64,000 nt of DNA from Mycolicibacterium neoaurum VKM Ac-1815D (GTDB lineage Bacteria > Actinomycetota > Actinomycetes > Mycobacteriales > Mycobacteriaceae). Location of the stretch: assembly GCF_000317305.3 (NCBI RefSeq), contig NC_023036.2:5270001-5334000 (forward strand), read 5' to 3'. How positions within the stretch are numbered: the first letter of the stretch is position 1; each line of letters begins with the position of its first letter. Shown here in pieces: positions 1 to 8,855 of the stretch. The position numbers were made by a program, and so were the translations under genes. The notes under the pieces were generated by a model that was not told the origin of the DNA, did not search any database, and saw only the letters and a program-made list of their open reading frames with translations.

Positions 1-77
1 GGGACCGTCGAACCTCGCGGCGACCGAAGTCGCGGTCTGCGGCTCACCAAATCCCAGGATCGGGAACCGCGGCGTAT

Positions 78-93
78 TCGAACTTATGTTCGA
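78..93. promoter_or_regulatory. LexA SOS-box-like palindrome
   Basis: The sequence TCGAAC-TTAT-GTTCGA is a perfect 6+4+6 inverted repeat. It matches the mycobacterial LexA consensus TCGAAC-N4-GTTCGA as I know it. It lies just downstream of hpt, near the left edge of the window. The gene it controls is probably outside the window, to the left on the minus strand. On the plus strand an ATG inside the box opens an eight-codon frame (MFESTPKG). This recalls 13E12/DUF222 HNH genes, whose start codons sit inside an SOS box, so it could be a decayed 5' end. Confidence 0.65.
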
Positions 94-145
94 GTCTACG
101 CCGAAAGGCTGATTGCTGCAAGGAAAATTCTCGCAGCGGCACCCG

Positions 146-751
146 CTACGGCGACTGGTAGACCTTCGGCTCCAGCGTGCCGATATAGGGCAGATCGCGG
201 TAACGCTCGGCGTAGTCGAGGCCGTAGCCGACGACGAACTCATTGGGGATGTCGAACCCGATATAGGTGACGTCGACGTCGGCGCGCACCGCATCGGGCT
301 TGCGGAGCAGCGTGCAGACGCGCAGCGACCGGGGATTGCGTGTCGCCAGGTTGCGCAACAGCCAGGACAGCGTCAGACCCGAATCGATGATGTCCTCGAC
401 GATCAGCACGTCACGGTCGTGGATATCGCGATCCAGGTCCTTGAGGATGCGCACCACACCCGAGGAGGACGTCGAGGATCCATAGGAGCTGACCGCCATG
501 AACTCCAGCTGGGTGGGCACCCCGATGGCACGTGCCAGGTCGGTCACGAACATGACGGCACCCTTGAGCACCGTGATCAGGAGCAGATCCTGGTCACCGT
601 CGCCCGCACGATAATCGGCGGCGATCTGGGCGGCGAGCTCGGCAGTCTTGGCCTTGATCTCGTCTTCGGATAGCAAGACCGACTTGATGTCGCCGGGATA
701 CAACTCCGCAGTCACGTCCACAGCGTAGCGGTGCTCACCCGACGGGTTCAC
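146..751 (-). CDS. hpt: Hypoxanthine phosphoribosyltransferase
   Basis: This enzyme salvages hypoxanthine and guanine to IMP and GMP using PRPP in the cytoplasm. The 201-residue protein has the phosphoribosyltransferase PRPP-binding motif VEDIIDSG at residues 118-125. It also has the flexible-loop segment SSYGSSTSSSG and the C-terminal YAERYRDLPYIG segment typical of mycobacterial Hpt. The start is a GTG that overlaps the end of tilS by 17 bp; an internal GTG ten codons downstream is a possible alternative. The tilS-hpt order is conserved in mycobacteria (Rv3625c-Rv3624c), so the two are probably cotranscribed. Confidence 0.95.
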   Translation of the reverse strand: MNPSGEHRYAVDVTAELYPGDIKSVLLSEDEIKAKTAELAAQIAADYRAGDGDQDLLLITVLKGAVMFVTDLARAIGVPTQLEFMAVSSYGSSTSSSGVVRILKDLDRDIHDRDVLIVEDIIDSGLTLSWLLRNLATRNPRSLRVCTLLRKPDAVRADVDVTYIGFDIPNEFVVGYGLDYAERYRDLPYIGTLEPKVYQSP

Positions 752-1691
752 GGTAGAGCGTCAGCAGCCCGTCCCGGCGGGCCACGAACAACCGCTCCGC
801 GGGCACCTCATCGGGCACTGCCACCCCGCCCTGACCGCGCCATCGCGTGATCAGGGCCTCCACGGCGCGCAGCTGTCCGTCGTTGAGATCGCAGGCGCCA
901 TGTCCCAGCAGCCAGACGCGGATCACCCGGCGGCGGACCGCGCTGGGCAGAACCGCCAGAGCGGAGACGTCCAGGGTGTCGCCATCGGTGGCGTGGGTGT
1001 CGGCCAGCGCGTCCAACGCCTCGGTGTCCTCCCGCAGCGCGGTGGCGGTACGGGCCAGGGCCGCGGCCACGCCACCGCCGAGCACCTCCTCCAGCAGCGG
1101 GAGCACCTCGGTACGCAACCGGACCCTGGTGAAACGGGGATCGGTGTTGTGCGGATCGTGCCAGGGTGTGAGCCCCAGCTCCGCGCAGGCTGCCACCGTG
1201 GTGGCGCGGCGCTGCCCCAGTAGCGGCCGACACCACGGATCATCGAGCGGACGCATCCCGGCGATCGAACGGGCACCCGAACCGCGCCCGAGGCCGAGCA
1301 GCACCGTCTCGGCTTGATCATCGACTGTGTGCCCGAGCAGCACCGGCATACCGTCGCGACCGCGATCGAGAGCGCGGTAACGCGCGGTCCGCGCCGCCGC
1401 CTCCGGACCACCGGCGGTACCGACCTCGACCCGAAGAACCTGTGCGTCAACACATCCGAGCCGCAACGCGGTATCGCGCGCGGTGGCGGCCACCTGCTCC
1501 GAACCGTCCTGCAGTCCGTGGTCGACGATCAGCGCGGTCGTCGGTCGCAGCATCGCGGCCACCGCCGTGAGCGCCAGCGAATCGGCACCACCGGACAACG
1601 CCACCGCCCACGGCCCGGCAGAGCGCAGCTGTGTCGCAGCGAAAGCCGCTACGGCTGACCGTAATTGCGCTACAGGACCCGATCGATCCAT
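735..1691 (-). CDS. tilS: tRNA(Ile)-lysidine synthetase
   Basis: TilS modifies C34 of the CAU-anticodon tRNA-Ile to lysidine using ATP and lysine, which switches decoding to AUA. The protein has 318 residues, a short actinobacterial form. The N-type ATP-pyrophosphatase P-loop SGGADS is at residues 33-38, and the GHTVDDQAET segment of the catalytic domain is also visible. The gene starts within the last 22 bp of the upstream metalloprotease and overlaps hpt at its 3' end. This tight packing points to one operon running dacB, metalloprotease, tilS, hpt. Confidence 0.94.
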   Translation of the reverse strand: MDRSGPVAQLRSAVAAFAATQLRSAGPWAVALSGGADSLALTAVAAMLRPTTALIVDHGLQDGSEQVAATARDTALRLGCVDAQVLRVEVGTAGGPEAAARTARYRALDRGRDGMPVLLGHTVDDQAETVLLGLGRGSGARSIAGMRPLDDPWCRPLLGQRRATTVAACAELGLTPWHDPHNTDPRFTRVRLRTEVLPLLEEVLGGGVAAALARTATALREDTEALDALADTHATDGDTLDVSALAVLPSAVRRRVIRVWLLGHGACDLNDGQLRAVEALITRWRGQGGVAVPDEVPAERLFVARRDGLLTLYREPVG

Positions 1692-2713
1692 CGCTGCGGT
1701 TCCTCGATCTCCTCCGGCTTGGGCAGCGTCTGCGCATCGGTCCAGATGGCATTGAAGCGATCCATCCCCACCCGGGACACCACCTCGTCGACGAAGGACT
1801 TGCCGCGGGTGTACTGACTGAGCTTGGCATCGAAACCCAGCAAGGTGCGGATGAGTCGCTGCAGCGGAGGTTGTTTGCGTTGGCGCCGTTCGTCAAAGCG
1901 ATGCCGAATGGTGGCCACCGTCGGCACAACGGCGGGCCCGACGGCGTCCATGACGTGCTCGGCGTGTCCCTCCAACAACGTGCCGAGCACCAGCAACCTG
2001 TCCAGCGCCGCGCGCTGCGGTTCGGCCTGAACCGCCCGCAGCAACCCCAGTACACCGGTCGAATTCGGCTCGTCGGCGGAGCCGTTGCGTTGATTGCGCA
2101 CATACTCGGCGAGCCGACCCACCAGGTCACCGATCTGATCGGCACCGTCACCTGTCAGCGTGTCCAGCGATGACGACATGTGCTCGGCCAGCCAGGGATT
2201 GGCGCGGAACTGGACCCGATGGGTGACCTCGTGCAGACACACCCACAGCCGGAAGTCGGCCGGATCGACCCGCAGTTGCCGCTCCACGGCAATGACGTTG
2301 GGATAGACCAGCAGTAACTCGCCGCCGTTGGAGAAGGGGTCGTACTGCCCCAGGATTCCGCTGGAGATGAACGCCAGCACCGCGCCCGTCTGGGCACCGG
2401 TGACCTTGCCGGCCAACGCCGCCGCGACGCCGCGGGATTGTTCGTCCGAGCCGCCGGTCATCGCCCGCATGGACTGGGTCGCCGCCTGCACCCACTGCGG
2501 ACGGTCGACCACCCTGGCTTCGGGGACCTCGGCACCCTCGTTGAGGTGCGTCACCTCGCGGACCGGCAACTCGGCGGTGCGGGCAGCCTCGGCCAGCTGA
2601 GTGATGGCCTGATCACGGGTGTAGTCGGTGGTCGCCGGCGCGGGCCGGGACAGTTTGGCACCGACGGTGGCTGCCACCGCCCAGTCCACGGCGGCGCCGA
2701 CCGACTGACTCAT
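1670..2713 (-). CDS. Zinc-dependent metalloprotease, DUF2342 / F420-associated family (Rv3626c-like)
   Basis: This 347-residue protein belongs to the actinobacterial DUF2342 family, often labelled coenzyme F420 biosynthesis-associated. The zinc-binding motif HEVTH is at about residues 161-165, preceded by LWVCL, so a metallopeptidase fold is likely. The substrate is unknown. The ATG chosen at 2713 overlaps the dacB stop codon as ATGA, which fits translational coupling; an upstream ATG five codons earlier is less likely. No signal peptide or membrane segment is evident. Confidence 0.88.
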   Translation of the reverse strand: MSQSVGAAVDWAVAATVGAKLSRPAPATTDYTRDQAITQLAEAARTAELPVREVTHLNEGAEVPEARVVDRPQWVQAATQSMRAMTGGSDEQSRGVAAALAGKVTGAQTGAVLAFISSGILGQYDPFSNGGELLLVYPNVIAVERQLRVDPADFRLWVCLHEVTHRVQFRANPWLAEHMSSSLDTLTGDGADQIGDLVGRLAEYVRNQRNGSADEPNSTGVLGLLRAVQAEPQRAALDRLLVLGTLLEGHAEHVMDAVGPAVVPTVATIRHRFDERRQRKQPPLQRLIRTLLGFDAKLSQYTRGKSFVDEVVSRVGMDRFNAIWTDAQTLPKPEEIEEPQRWIDRVL

Positions 2714-4089
2714 CCGCCGCACCCGCACAGTCGCAGCTTGGCGGCCAAGGCGTCGAGTGAGGTGCGACCGGTGGGACCGGCATTGTTGGACAACAACGCG
2801 AAGGTGAGCACCCGGCCGCTGCTGTCGGTGACGATGCCGGCCAGGCTGTTGGTGCCGGTAAGCGAACCGGTCTTGGCGCGCAACCAGCCCGCCGAGGCCC
2901 GCCCCTCGTCGGTGTCGAGATACCTGTTCGACAGCGTTCCGCTGCCACCGGCGATCGGCAGCAGGTCGACCAGCGGCCGCAGTTTCGGTTGGTCGTCTCC
3001 GACGGCGACAGCGATCACCTCGTCCAGGGTAAGCGCGGTCAGCCGGTCGTCGACCGAAAGGCCACTGGAATCAAACAGTTTGGCCCCGGTGGTGTCGATA
3101 CCGGCGGCGCGCAACTGCCCGAGCACCGCTTGTGCCGCGCCGTCGAAGCTCTGCGGACGGTTCAGCGCGGCGGCCACCTCACGCCCGATGGATTCGGCCA
3201 TCACGTTGTCGGACTCGTACATCATCTGGCGCAACCGCTCGATCAGCGGCGGCGATTGCACCGACGCGATCTCGTCGGCGTCAGCACTGGACCGGGTGCT
3301 GACCGTCACCGATGCCGGGTCGACACCCAACGCGACGGCCAGCGCACGGCCGGCATCCAGACCGGGGGTGCGCGAACGGCGCGAATCGTAGGACACCGGT
3401 TGGGTACGGCCGCCGTCGAGCATCACCGATTCCATCGGCGCGATATCGCCACCGTCGATGTCCAGCGGATCCCAGCCGATCGCCATCGTCGGGCCACTGT
3501 AGGCACTCAGGTCTACCTGCACCGCCGTGACCCGCACACCGGCCTTCTTGACCTGGTCGGCCAGGTCGCTGATCCGCGCCGCGCCCTTGTACCAGGTGGA
3601 CTTGTCACCGCCGAAGGCCGACAGTGTCGGGTCGCCGCCGCCGCGCAGCACCACCACGCCGGGTCGGTCACCCTCGCGCACCGTGGTGGTCAGCCTGGCA
3701 TCCCGGTCCAGGGTGAGCAGTGCCGCCGCGGTGGTCAGCGTCTTGTTGGTCGACGCCGGCTGCATGGGGATGTCCTCACCTTGGGACCACAGTTCCTGTC
3801 CGGTGACCGCATCGGTGACCCGGCCGGTGAGCATTCCCAGGTTCGGGTCGGCCAGCGCGGTGGCCAACATCGCCGCCATGCCCTTGGCCGTCGGCTCGGT
3901 CACCGCGTCGCCCAGCGGTGCCACACCGGGAGCCGCCGTCACCGCCGCCGGCTGGGCCGGCAATGCGTTCTTCGCCGCGGTCCGCGACGACGTCACGATC
4001 GCGGCGACCCCCACGACGACGGCGACAAGAACGAGAACCACCAGACCGATCACCAGGTGGGTTGATCGGCGCCATCGACCGGGCCGCAT
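2710..4089 (-). CDS. dacB: D-alanyl-D-alanine carboxypeptidase/endopeptidase, PBP4 family
   Basis: This is a peptidase-S13 penicillin-binding protein that trims or cleaves peptidoglycan peptides outside the membrane. It has a single N-terminal membrane anchor at about residues 12-32. All three active-site boxes are present: STNK at 113-116 (nucleophile Ser113), SDN at 293-295 and KTG at 406-408. The length of 459 residues fits the family. It is the first gene of the leftward dacB-metalloprotease-tilS-hpt run and is divergent from ppa across about 66 bp. The C-terminus carries closely spaced cysteines. Confidence 0.93.
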   Translation of the reverse strand: MRPGRWRRSTHLVIGLVVLVLVAVVVGVAAIVTSSRTAAKNALPAQPAAVTAAPGVAPLGDAVTEPTAKGMAAMLATALADPNLGMLTGRVTDAVTGQELWSQGEDIPMQPASTNKTLTTAAALLTLDRDARLTTTVREGDRPGVVVLRGGGDPTLSAFGGDKSTWYKGAARISDLADQVKKAGVRVTAVQVDLSAYSGPTMAIGWDPLDIDGGDIAPMESVMLDGGRTQPVSYDSRRSRTPGLDAGRALAVALGVDPASVTVSTRSSADADEIASVQSPPLIERLRQMMYESDNVMAESIGREVAAALNRPQSFDGAAQAVLGQLRAAGIDTTGAKLFDSSGLSVDDRLTALTLDEVIAVAVGDDQPKLRPLVDLLPIAGGSGTLSNRYLDTDEGRASAGWLRAKTGSLTGTNSLAGIVTDSSGRVLTFALLSNNAGPTGRTSLDALAAKLRLCGCGG

Positions 4090-4155
4090 AACGTGCAGCG
4101 TATCGCTCCTCTAAGGTGGACCCGCCAGACCAACCGAGGCGAAGGAGCTGTTCGG

Positions 4156-4644
4156 GTGTCGTTCGACGTCGTCATCGAGATCCCCAAGGGGTCCCGCAAC
4201 AAGTACGAAGTGGATCATGAGACCGGACGGGTCAAGCTGGACCGGTACCTCTACACCTCGTTCGGCTATCCCGCCGACTACGGGTTCTTCGAGGACACCC
4301 TCGGCGAGGACGGCGATCCGCTGGACGCCCTGGTGCTGCTGCCCGAGTCCGTCTTCCCCGGCTGCACTGTCGAGGCGCGGCCGGTCGCGATGTTCAAGAT
4401 GACCGACGAGGCAGGCGGTGACGACAAGCTGCTCTGCGTGCTCGCCGACGACCCGCGCTGGGAGCACATCCAGGATGTCGGTGACGTCTCCCAGTTCGAG
4501 CTGGACGCCATCAAGCATTTCTTCGTGCACTACAAGGACCTGGAGCCGGGCAAGTTCGTCAAGACGGCCGACTGGGTCGGCCGCGAAGAGGCCGAGGCGG
4601 AGCTGCAGCGCTCGATCGAACGGTTCAAGGCCCAAGGTCACTGA
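4156..4644 (+). CDS. ppa: Inorganic pyrophosphatase
   Basis: This is a family I soluble pyrophosphatase that hydrolyses PPi and so pulls biosynthetic reactions forward. The metal-binding signature DGDPLDALV and the EIPKGSRNKYEVD segment are intact. The GTG at 4156 was chosen because AAGGAG lies eight bases upstream at 4142-4147 and the resulting 162 residues match the length I recall for the M. tuberculosis protein. A longer in-frame ORF from 4093 would run into the dacB promoter region. It is divergent from dacB. Confidence 0.96.
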   Translation: MSFDVVIEIPKGSRNKYEVDHETGRVKLDRYLYTSFGYPADYGFFEDTLGEDGDPLDALVLLPESVFPGCTVEARPVAMFKMTDEAGGDDKLLCVLADDPRWEHIQDVGDVSQFELDAIKHFFVHYKDLEPGKFVKTADWVGREEAEAELQRSIERFKAQGH

Positions 4645-4715
4645 TCGGCTCCTGATTTAGCACCGCCGTAACACGCGGTAACCCGGCCGTGTCCTGGCCC
4701 TCTGATGATTGATGC

Positions 4716-5237
4716 GTGTTGCTGCATCAGGGAATCGGCCTGGACGTGTTCAACGCGTTGCCCGAACGCAAGGCCGTACATGCGCTCTACGAGTGCTGCA
4801 ACAGCTACGTGCTGGCCCGCGAACTCGTCCGCGGCCGCCCTTATCCAGATCACGACGCACTGTTCCGCCGCGCCGATGCCGCGCTGTTCGAGCTGCCCGA
4901 ATCCGCCGTGGATCAGATCCTGGACGCGTGCCCCGATATCGGCAGGCGACCGCGCAGCGCGAAGTCGCAGGCCGAACCCTGTGCGGTCTGGGATGACGAT
5001 GCCGAACTGATGGCAGCGCTGAGCGCCGCCTCGCGGCAGTACGCGCAGCGCTACGGGTTCACCTTCGTGATGTTCGTCGACGGGCACTGCGCACGCGATG
5101 TCCTGGCCGCCGTCACCGACCGGATGCACCATGACATCGAGACCGAACGCAAGATCCTGCGCAACGAGCTGGCCAAGATCGGTCGAAGCAGGTTGGAACG
5201 GATGCTCGGCCCCGAGGGCGGTTACCAGAACTGGTAG
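4716..5237 (+). CDS. uraD: OHCU decarboxylase-like protein (diverged)
   Basis: The 173-residue protein aligns with 2-oxo-4-hydroxy-4-carboxy-5-ureidoimidazoline decarboxylases, which complete conversion of urate to S-allantoin. The N-terminal FNALPERKAVHALYECC and the C-terminal TERKILRNELAKI segments are typical. The family motif H-P-x-I-G is replaced by C-P-D-I-G at residues 72-76, so the catalytic His is a Cys. The usual S-x-x-E-Q box reads S-Q-A-E-P. Glu87 is kept. No other urate-pathway gene is nearby. The protein may be inactive or may use another substrate. The start is a GTG with no strong ribosome-binding site. Confidence 0.7.
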   Translation: MLLHQGIGLDVFNALPERKAVHALYECCNSYVLARELVRGRPYPDHDALFRRADAALFELPESAVDQILDACPDIGRRPRSAKSQAEPCAVWDDDAELMAALSAASRQYAQRYGFTFVMFVDGHCARDVLAAVTDRMHHDIETERKILRNELAKIGRSRLERMLGPEGGYQNW

Positions 5238-5259
5238 ATACGCCCGACGGTGATCGGCC

Positions 5260-6420
5260 ATGATGGCTGCCATGACCGTCGACGGTGTGTGCGACCCCCG
5301 GTTCGAGCAAGTGGCCGACGCGCTCGGCCGAGCCATCGATGACGGTGAGGAGTGCGGCGCCGCGATCGCGATCGATATCGGCGGCGAACTGGTCGTCGAC
5401 ATCTGGGGCGGTCACGCCGACGCGGCGCGCACCACACCGTGGACCGCCGACACCATCGTCAACGTGTGGTCCTCCACCAAGAACGTCACCGCGCTGGCCG
5501 GGCTGATGCTGATCGACCGCGGCCTGGTCTTAGCGCAGACCCCCGTCGCCGAGGTGTGGCCCGAGTTCGGGGCCGGCGGCAAGGACCGCATCGAGTTCCG
5601 GCATCTGCTGACGCATTCCTCGGGAGTATCCGGGTGGGATCAGCCGGTGACACCCGAGGACATCCTGGACTGGGACCGCTCCACGACCATGCTCGCGGCG
5701 CAGTCCCCCTGGTGGGAACCGGGTTCGGCCACCGGCTACCACGCGCTCACCCATGGCCACCTGATCGGGGAAGTGGTTCGCCGGGTCACCGGAAAACCGT
5801 TGAAGCAGTTCGTCGTAGAGGAGATCGCCGATCCGCTCGGCGCCGACTTCCAGATAGGCGCCCGGCCCGAGGACGTCCCGCGGATCGCCGAGATCATCGC
5901 TCCGGCAGATCCTTTCGAGGGGATACCGCCCATGCAGGAGTGGACCGAGCAGATGCTCAAGACGTTCACCGGGCCGGCGCCGGACCCGCAGATCGCGAAC
6001 ACCCCACAGTGGCGGGCAGCAGATATCGGCGCCGCCAACGGGCACACGAACGCACGAGCCCTGGCCAAGATCCTGTCGGTGATCTCGCTGGGCGGCAGCG
6101 TCGACGGTGTCCGCCTGCTACGACCCGATACCGTCGAAGACATCTTCGAGCCACAGATCGAGGGACCCGACCTGGTACTGGCCGGGCACCACCTGCGCAT
6201 GGGTCTTGGATTCGGTTTACCCAGTCCCGCAATCGGTTACATTCCGGACGGCAAGATCTGCTTCTGGGGCGGCTGGGGCGGATCCTGGGAGTCGATGAAC
6301 CCGGACTCGCGCACCACGATCGCTTACGTGATGAACAAGATGGGCCCCGGCATCGAGGGGTCGGCCCGCACCGACCGCTACTTCCGGCTGATCTACCAGG
6401 CGCTCGACGGCATCGGTTGA
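5260..6420 (+). CDS. Beta-lactamase-fold serine hydrolase (EstB/class C-like)
   Basis: The 386-residue protein has the serine beta-lactamase / penicillin-recognising fold. The nucleophile motif S-x-x-K reads SSTK at residues 71-74, a tyrosine motif YHA is at about 160, and the family segment LLTHSSGVSGWD follows residue 115. There is no signal peptide, so it is probably cytoplasmic and more likely an esterase or amidase than a true beta-lactamase. Three ATGs near the start (5260, 5263 and 5272) are all possible. It ends 8 bp from the convergent dehydrogenase gene. Confidence 0.85.
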   Translation: MMAAMTVDGVCDPRFEQVADALGRAIDDGEECGAAIAIDIGGELVVDIWGGHADAARTTPWTADTIVNVWSSTKNVTALAGLMLIDRGLVLAQTPVAEVWPEFGAGGKDRIEFRHLLTHSSGVSGWDQPVTPEDILDWDRSTTMLAAQSPWWEPGSATGYHALTHGHLIGEVVRRVTGKPLKQFVVEEIADPLGADFQIGARPEDVPRIAEIIAPADPFEGIPPMQEWTEQMLKTFTGPAPDPQIANTPQWRAADIGAANGHTNARALAKILSVISLGGSVDGVRLLRPDTVEDIFEPQIEGPDLVLAGHHLRMGLGFGLPSPAIGYIPDGKICFWGGWGGSWESMNPDSRTTIAYVMNKMGPGIEGSARTDRYFRLIYQALDGIG

Positions 6421-6428
6421 CCAACCGG

Positions 6429-7403
6429 TCAGCGCGTCACCACATTGTGCAGCGGCTCGCCACGCACCAGACGGCCGATATTGGCCGCGATATCGTCGAC
6501 GCGGCCCCGGAAGGTATCGGTCGTGATGCCCGAGGAGTGCGGGGTCATCAGCAGGTTCGGCAGCTCGTGGAACGGAAGGTCCGCGGGTGCGCCGAGGGCG
6601 CCGCGGCCGGTGGCCTCGGGATAGCGATACCAGACGTCGATCGCGGCGGCGCCGAGACGGCCGGTACGCAGCGCGTCATAGACGGCGCGCTGGTCGACAA
6701 GCGGGCCGCGGCCCACGTTGATCAGGATCCCGTGCGGGCCCAGCGCATCGAGCTGGGTGCGGCCGATCATCCCGGTGGTCGCCGGTGTCAGCGGCGCTGA
6801 CACGACCAGGACGTCCGATGCGCCGGCCAGCTCGTCGAGCCTGCTCACATCGTCCACCCGGTCGAGCCCGTGATCGCCGGTCACCCGGCCGGAACCGGTG
6901 ACGGCCGCGCCCCCACACCCCCACTGCCGCAGCAGCTTCCAGGACTGTTGGCCGATATGGCCGAACCCGACGAAGCCGATCCGCGCACCAGCGAGCGTCG
7001 GTGGCTGGGCGATGGTGTCGTCGTAAACCGCGCTGGCCCAGACGTCCCTGCGCAATGCCGAATCCTGGGCCAGGAAGCCGCGACGCAACATGATGGCTGC
7101 CGCCACGACATACTCGGCGATCGACCGTTCGTGATGGAACGTGTTGGCCACCAACACATCGGGGGCCAGCGCATCGAACGCCACCCGGTCGGTACCCGCG
7201 CCGGCCACATGCACGAGCTCCAGTTTCTCGGCGACGGCGGCCATCTCGGCGGTGAACCGACCACCGACATGCACCGAGGCGTCACGCAGGCACTCGATCG
7301 AACCATCGGCATCCGCCCAGAACAGTTCGACACCTGTCGGTACCGCTGCCTCGAAGCGCGCCCGGTGTGGGACCAGGTTGCGATCTGCCACATAAACTTT
7401 CAT
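6429..7403 (-). CDS. D-isomer-specific 2-hydroxyacid dehydrogenase
   Basis: This 324-residue NAD(P)-dependent oxidoreductase belongs to the glyoxylate/hydroxypyruvate reductase-like group. The dinucleotide-binding motif GFGHIG is at residues 146-151, followed by a catalytic arginine in NVGRGPLVD and a catalytic histidine in TPHSSG. The ATG at 7403 overlaps the stop codon of the glucarate dehydratase gene as ATGA, so it is translated from the same mRNA. A role in disposing of hydroxyacid or ketoacid by-products of aldarate catabolism is an inference from this placement. Confidence 0.86.
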   Translation of the reverse strand: MKVYVADRNLVPHRARFEAAVPTGVELFWADADGSIECLRDASVHVGGRFTAEMAAVAEKLELVHVAGAGTDRVAFDALAPDVLVANTFHHERSIAEYVVAAAIMLRRGFLAQDSALRRDVWASAVYDDTIAQPPTLAGARIGFVGFGHIGQQSWKLLRQWGCGGAAVTGSGRVTGDHGLDRVDDVSRLDELAGASDVLVVSAPLTPATTGMIGRTQLDALGPHGILINVGRGPLVDQRAVYDALRTGRLGAAAIDVWYRYPEATGRGALGAPADLPFHELPNLLMTPHSSGITTDTFRGRVDDIAANIGRLVRGEPLHNVVTR

Positions 7404-8758
7404 GCGCGCTGCAGGCATGGCCGCTTGCTGTCGAACGTCCAGCCCGGGATCAGATACTGCATGGCGATGGCGTCGTCGCGGGCGCCCAGCCCCTCGGCGA
7501 GGTACAGCTGGTGCGCGGCTGCCACCCGGTCCTCGTCGAGCTCGACCCCGAGCCCGGGTGCCGCGGGCACGTCGAGGTATCCATCGACGATCTCGTACGG
7601 CGCCTTGGTGATGCGTTGGCCGTCCTGCCATGCCCAATGCGTGTCGATGGCGGTGATCTCTCCCGGTGCCGCCGCGGCAACCTGGGTGAACATCGCCAGT
7701 GACACGTCGAAGTGGTTGTTGGAGTGCGACCCCCAGGTCAGGCCCCAGGCCGCGCACAATTGCGCGACGCGCACCGAGCCGTTCATCGTCCAGAAGTGCG
7801 GATCGGCGAGCGGGATGTCGACGGCACCGGCCCGGATGGCGTGGCCCAGCTCGCGCCAGTCGGTGGCGATCATGTTGGTGGCCGTCGGTAGGCCGGTGGC
7901 GCGCTTGAACTCGGCCATCACCTCGCGCCCGGAGAACCCGCCCTCGGGCCCCACCGGGTCCTCGGCGTAGGCCAGCACGTCGGTCAGCCCCCGACAGGTC
8001 GCGATGGCGTCCTTGAGCAGCCATCCGCCGTTGGGGTCCAACGTGATCCGCGCCTGGGGGAAGCGACGGGCCAGTGCGGTGACGGCGGCGGCCTCCTCGG
8101 CGGCAGGCAGCACCCCGCCCTTGAGCTTGAAGTCGGCGAAGCCATAGCGCGCGTGCGCCGCCTCGGCGAGCCGGACGACCCCCTCGGGTGTCATGGCCTC
8201 GCGGTGTCGGACCTGCAGCCATTCCTCGGCAGGATCACCGGAGACGGCCTCGTCGGCGGCCGTGCGGTAGGGCAGATCGGTCCTGGCACTGTCCCCGACG
8301 AAGAACAGATACCCCAGGGCCTGAACGCGATCTCGCTGCTGTCCCTCCCCCAGCAGGGCGGCGACCGACACGCCGAGGTGCTGCCCGAGCAGGTCGAGCA
8401 TGGCCGATTCGACCGCGGTCACGGCGTGCACCGTGACCCGCAGATCGAAGGTCTGGGCGCCGCGGCCGCCGGCGTCACGGTCGGCGAAGGTACGGCGGAT
8501 GTCGCCGAGCACGTTGTTGTAGGCACCGATACCGCGGCCCTCGACAAGCGATCTGGCCTCGAGGAGCGTGCGCTCGATCGCGGCGCCACCGGGGACCTCG
8601 CCGACACCGGTGTTGCCGTCGGAGTCCTTGAGGATCACCAGGTTCCGGGTGAAGTAGGGGCCGTGTGCGCCGCTGAGGTTCAGCAGCATGCTGTCATGCC
8701 CGGCGATGGGGACAACCCGCATCTCGGTGACGATCGGGGTGCGCTTCGACGAGCTCAT
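7400..8758 (-). CDS. gudD: Glucarate dehydratase
   Basis: This enolase-superfamily enzyme dehydrates D-glucarate to 5-keto-4-deoxy-D-glucarate. All expected active-site residues are visible: Lys211 and Lys213 (K-x-K), metal ligands Asp241, Glu266 and Asn295, then Asp319 and His345. The C-terminus PGWTFDSKRPC is also characteristic of GudD. The 452-residue length fits. A 97 bp gap separates it from the upstream iclR gene and contains an inverted repeat that may be an operator. The downstream dehydrogenase is coupled by ATGA. It sits last but one in the leftward ABC transporter-regulator operon. Confidence 0.93.
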   Translation of the reverse strand: MSSSKRTPIVTEMRVVPIAGHDSMLLNLSGAHGPYFTRNLVILKDSDGNTGVGEVPGGAAIERTLLEARSLVEGRGIGAYNNVLGDIRRTFADRDAGGRGAQTFDLRVTVHAVTAVESAMLDLLGQHLGVSVAALLGEGQQRDRVQALGYLFFVGDSARTDLPYRTAADEAVSGDPAEEWLQVRHREAMTPEGVVRLAEAAHARYGFADFKLKGGVLPAAEEAAAVTALARRFPQARITLDPNGGWLLKDAIATCRGLTDVLAYAEDPVGPEGGFSGREVMAEFKRATGLPTATNMIATDWRELGHAIRAGAVDIPLADPHFWTMNGSVRVAQLCAAWGLTWGSHSNNHFDVSLAMFTQVAAAAPGEITAIDTHWAWQDGQRITKAPYEIVDGYLDVPAAPGLGVELDEDRVAAAHQLYLAEGLGARDDAIAMQYLIPGWTFDSKRPCLQRA

Positions 8759-8781
8759 ATCGACCAGCCTATAAATGTCGG

Positions 8782-8813
8782 TTGATGCACGTCCAACACT
8801 GATGTGGCATCAA
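8782..8813. promoter_or_regulatory. Inverted repeat upstream of gudD, candidate operator
   Basis: TTGATGC at 8782-8788 and GCATCAA at 8807-8813 form a perfect 7-bp inverted repeat with an 18-bp spacer, in the iclR-gudD intergenic gap. The geometry suits a dimeric regulator. The adjacent IclR protein is an obvious candidate, but this is inference. Confidence 0.45.
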
Positions 8814-8855
8814 TTGATTCAGGGATTGAATGCTCGGGAACGTTCGCTGCCGACA

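Noticed and set aside
4638..5402. Long minus-strand reading frame opposite the OHCU decarboxylase-like gene
   Set aside because: It lacks homology features and mirrors the codon pattern of the plus-strand gene; it is a GC-rich shadow.
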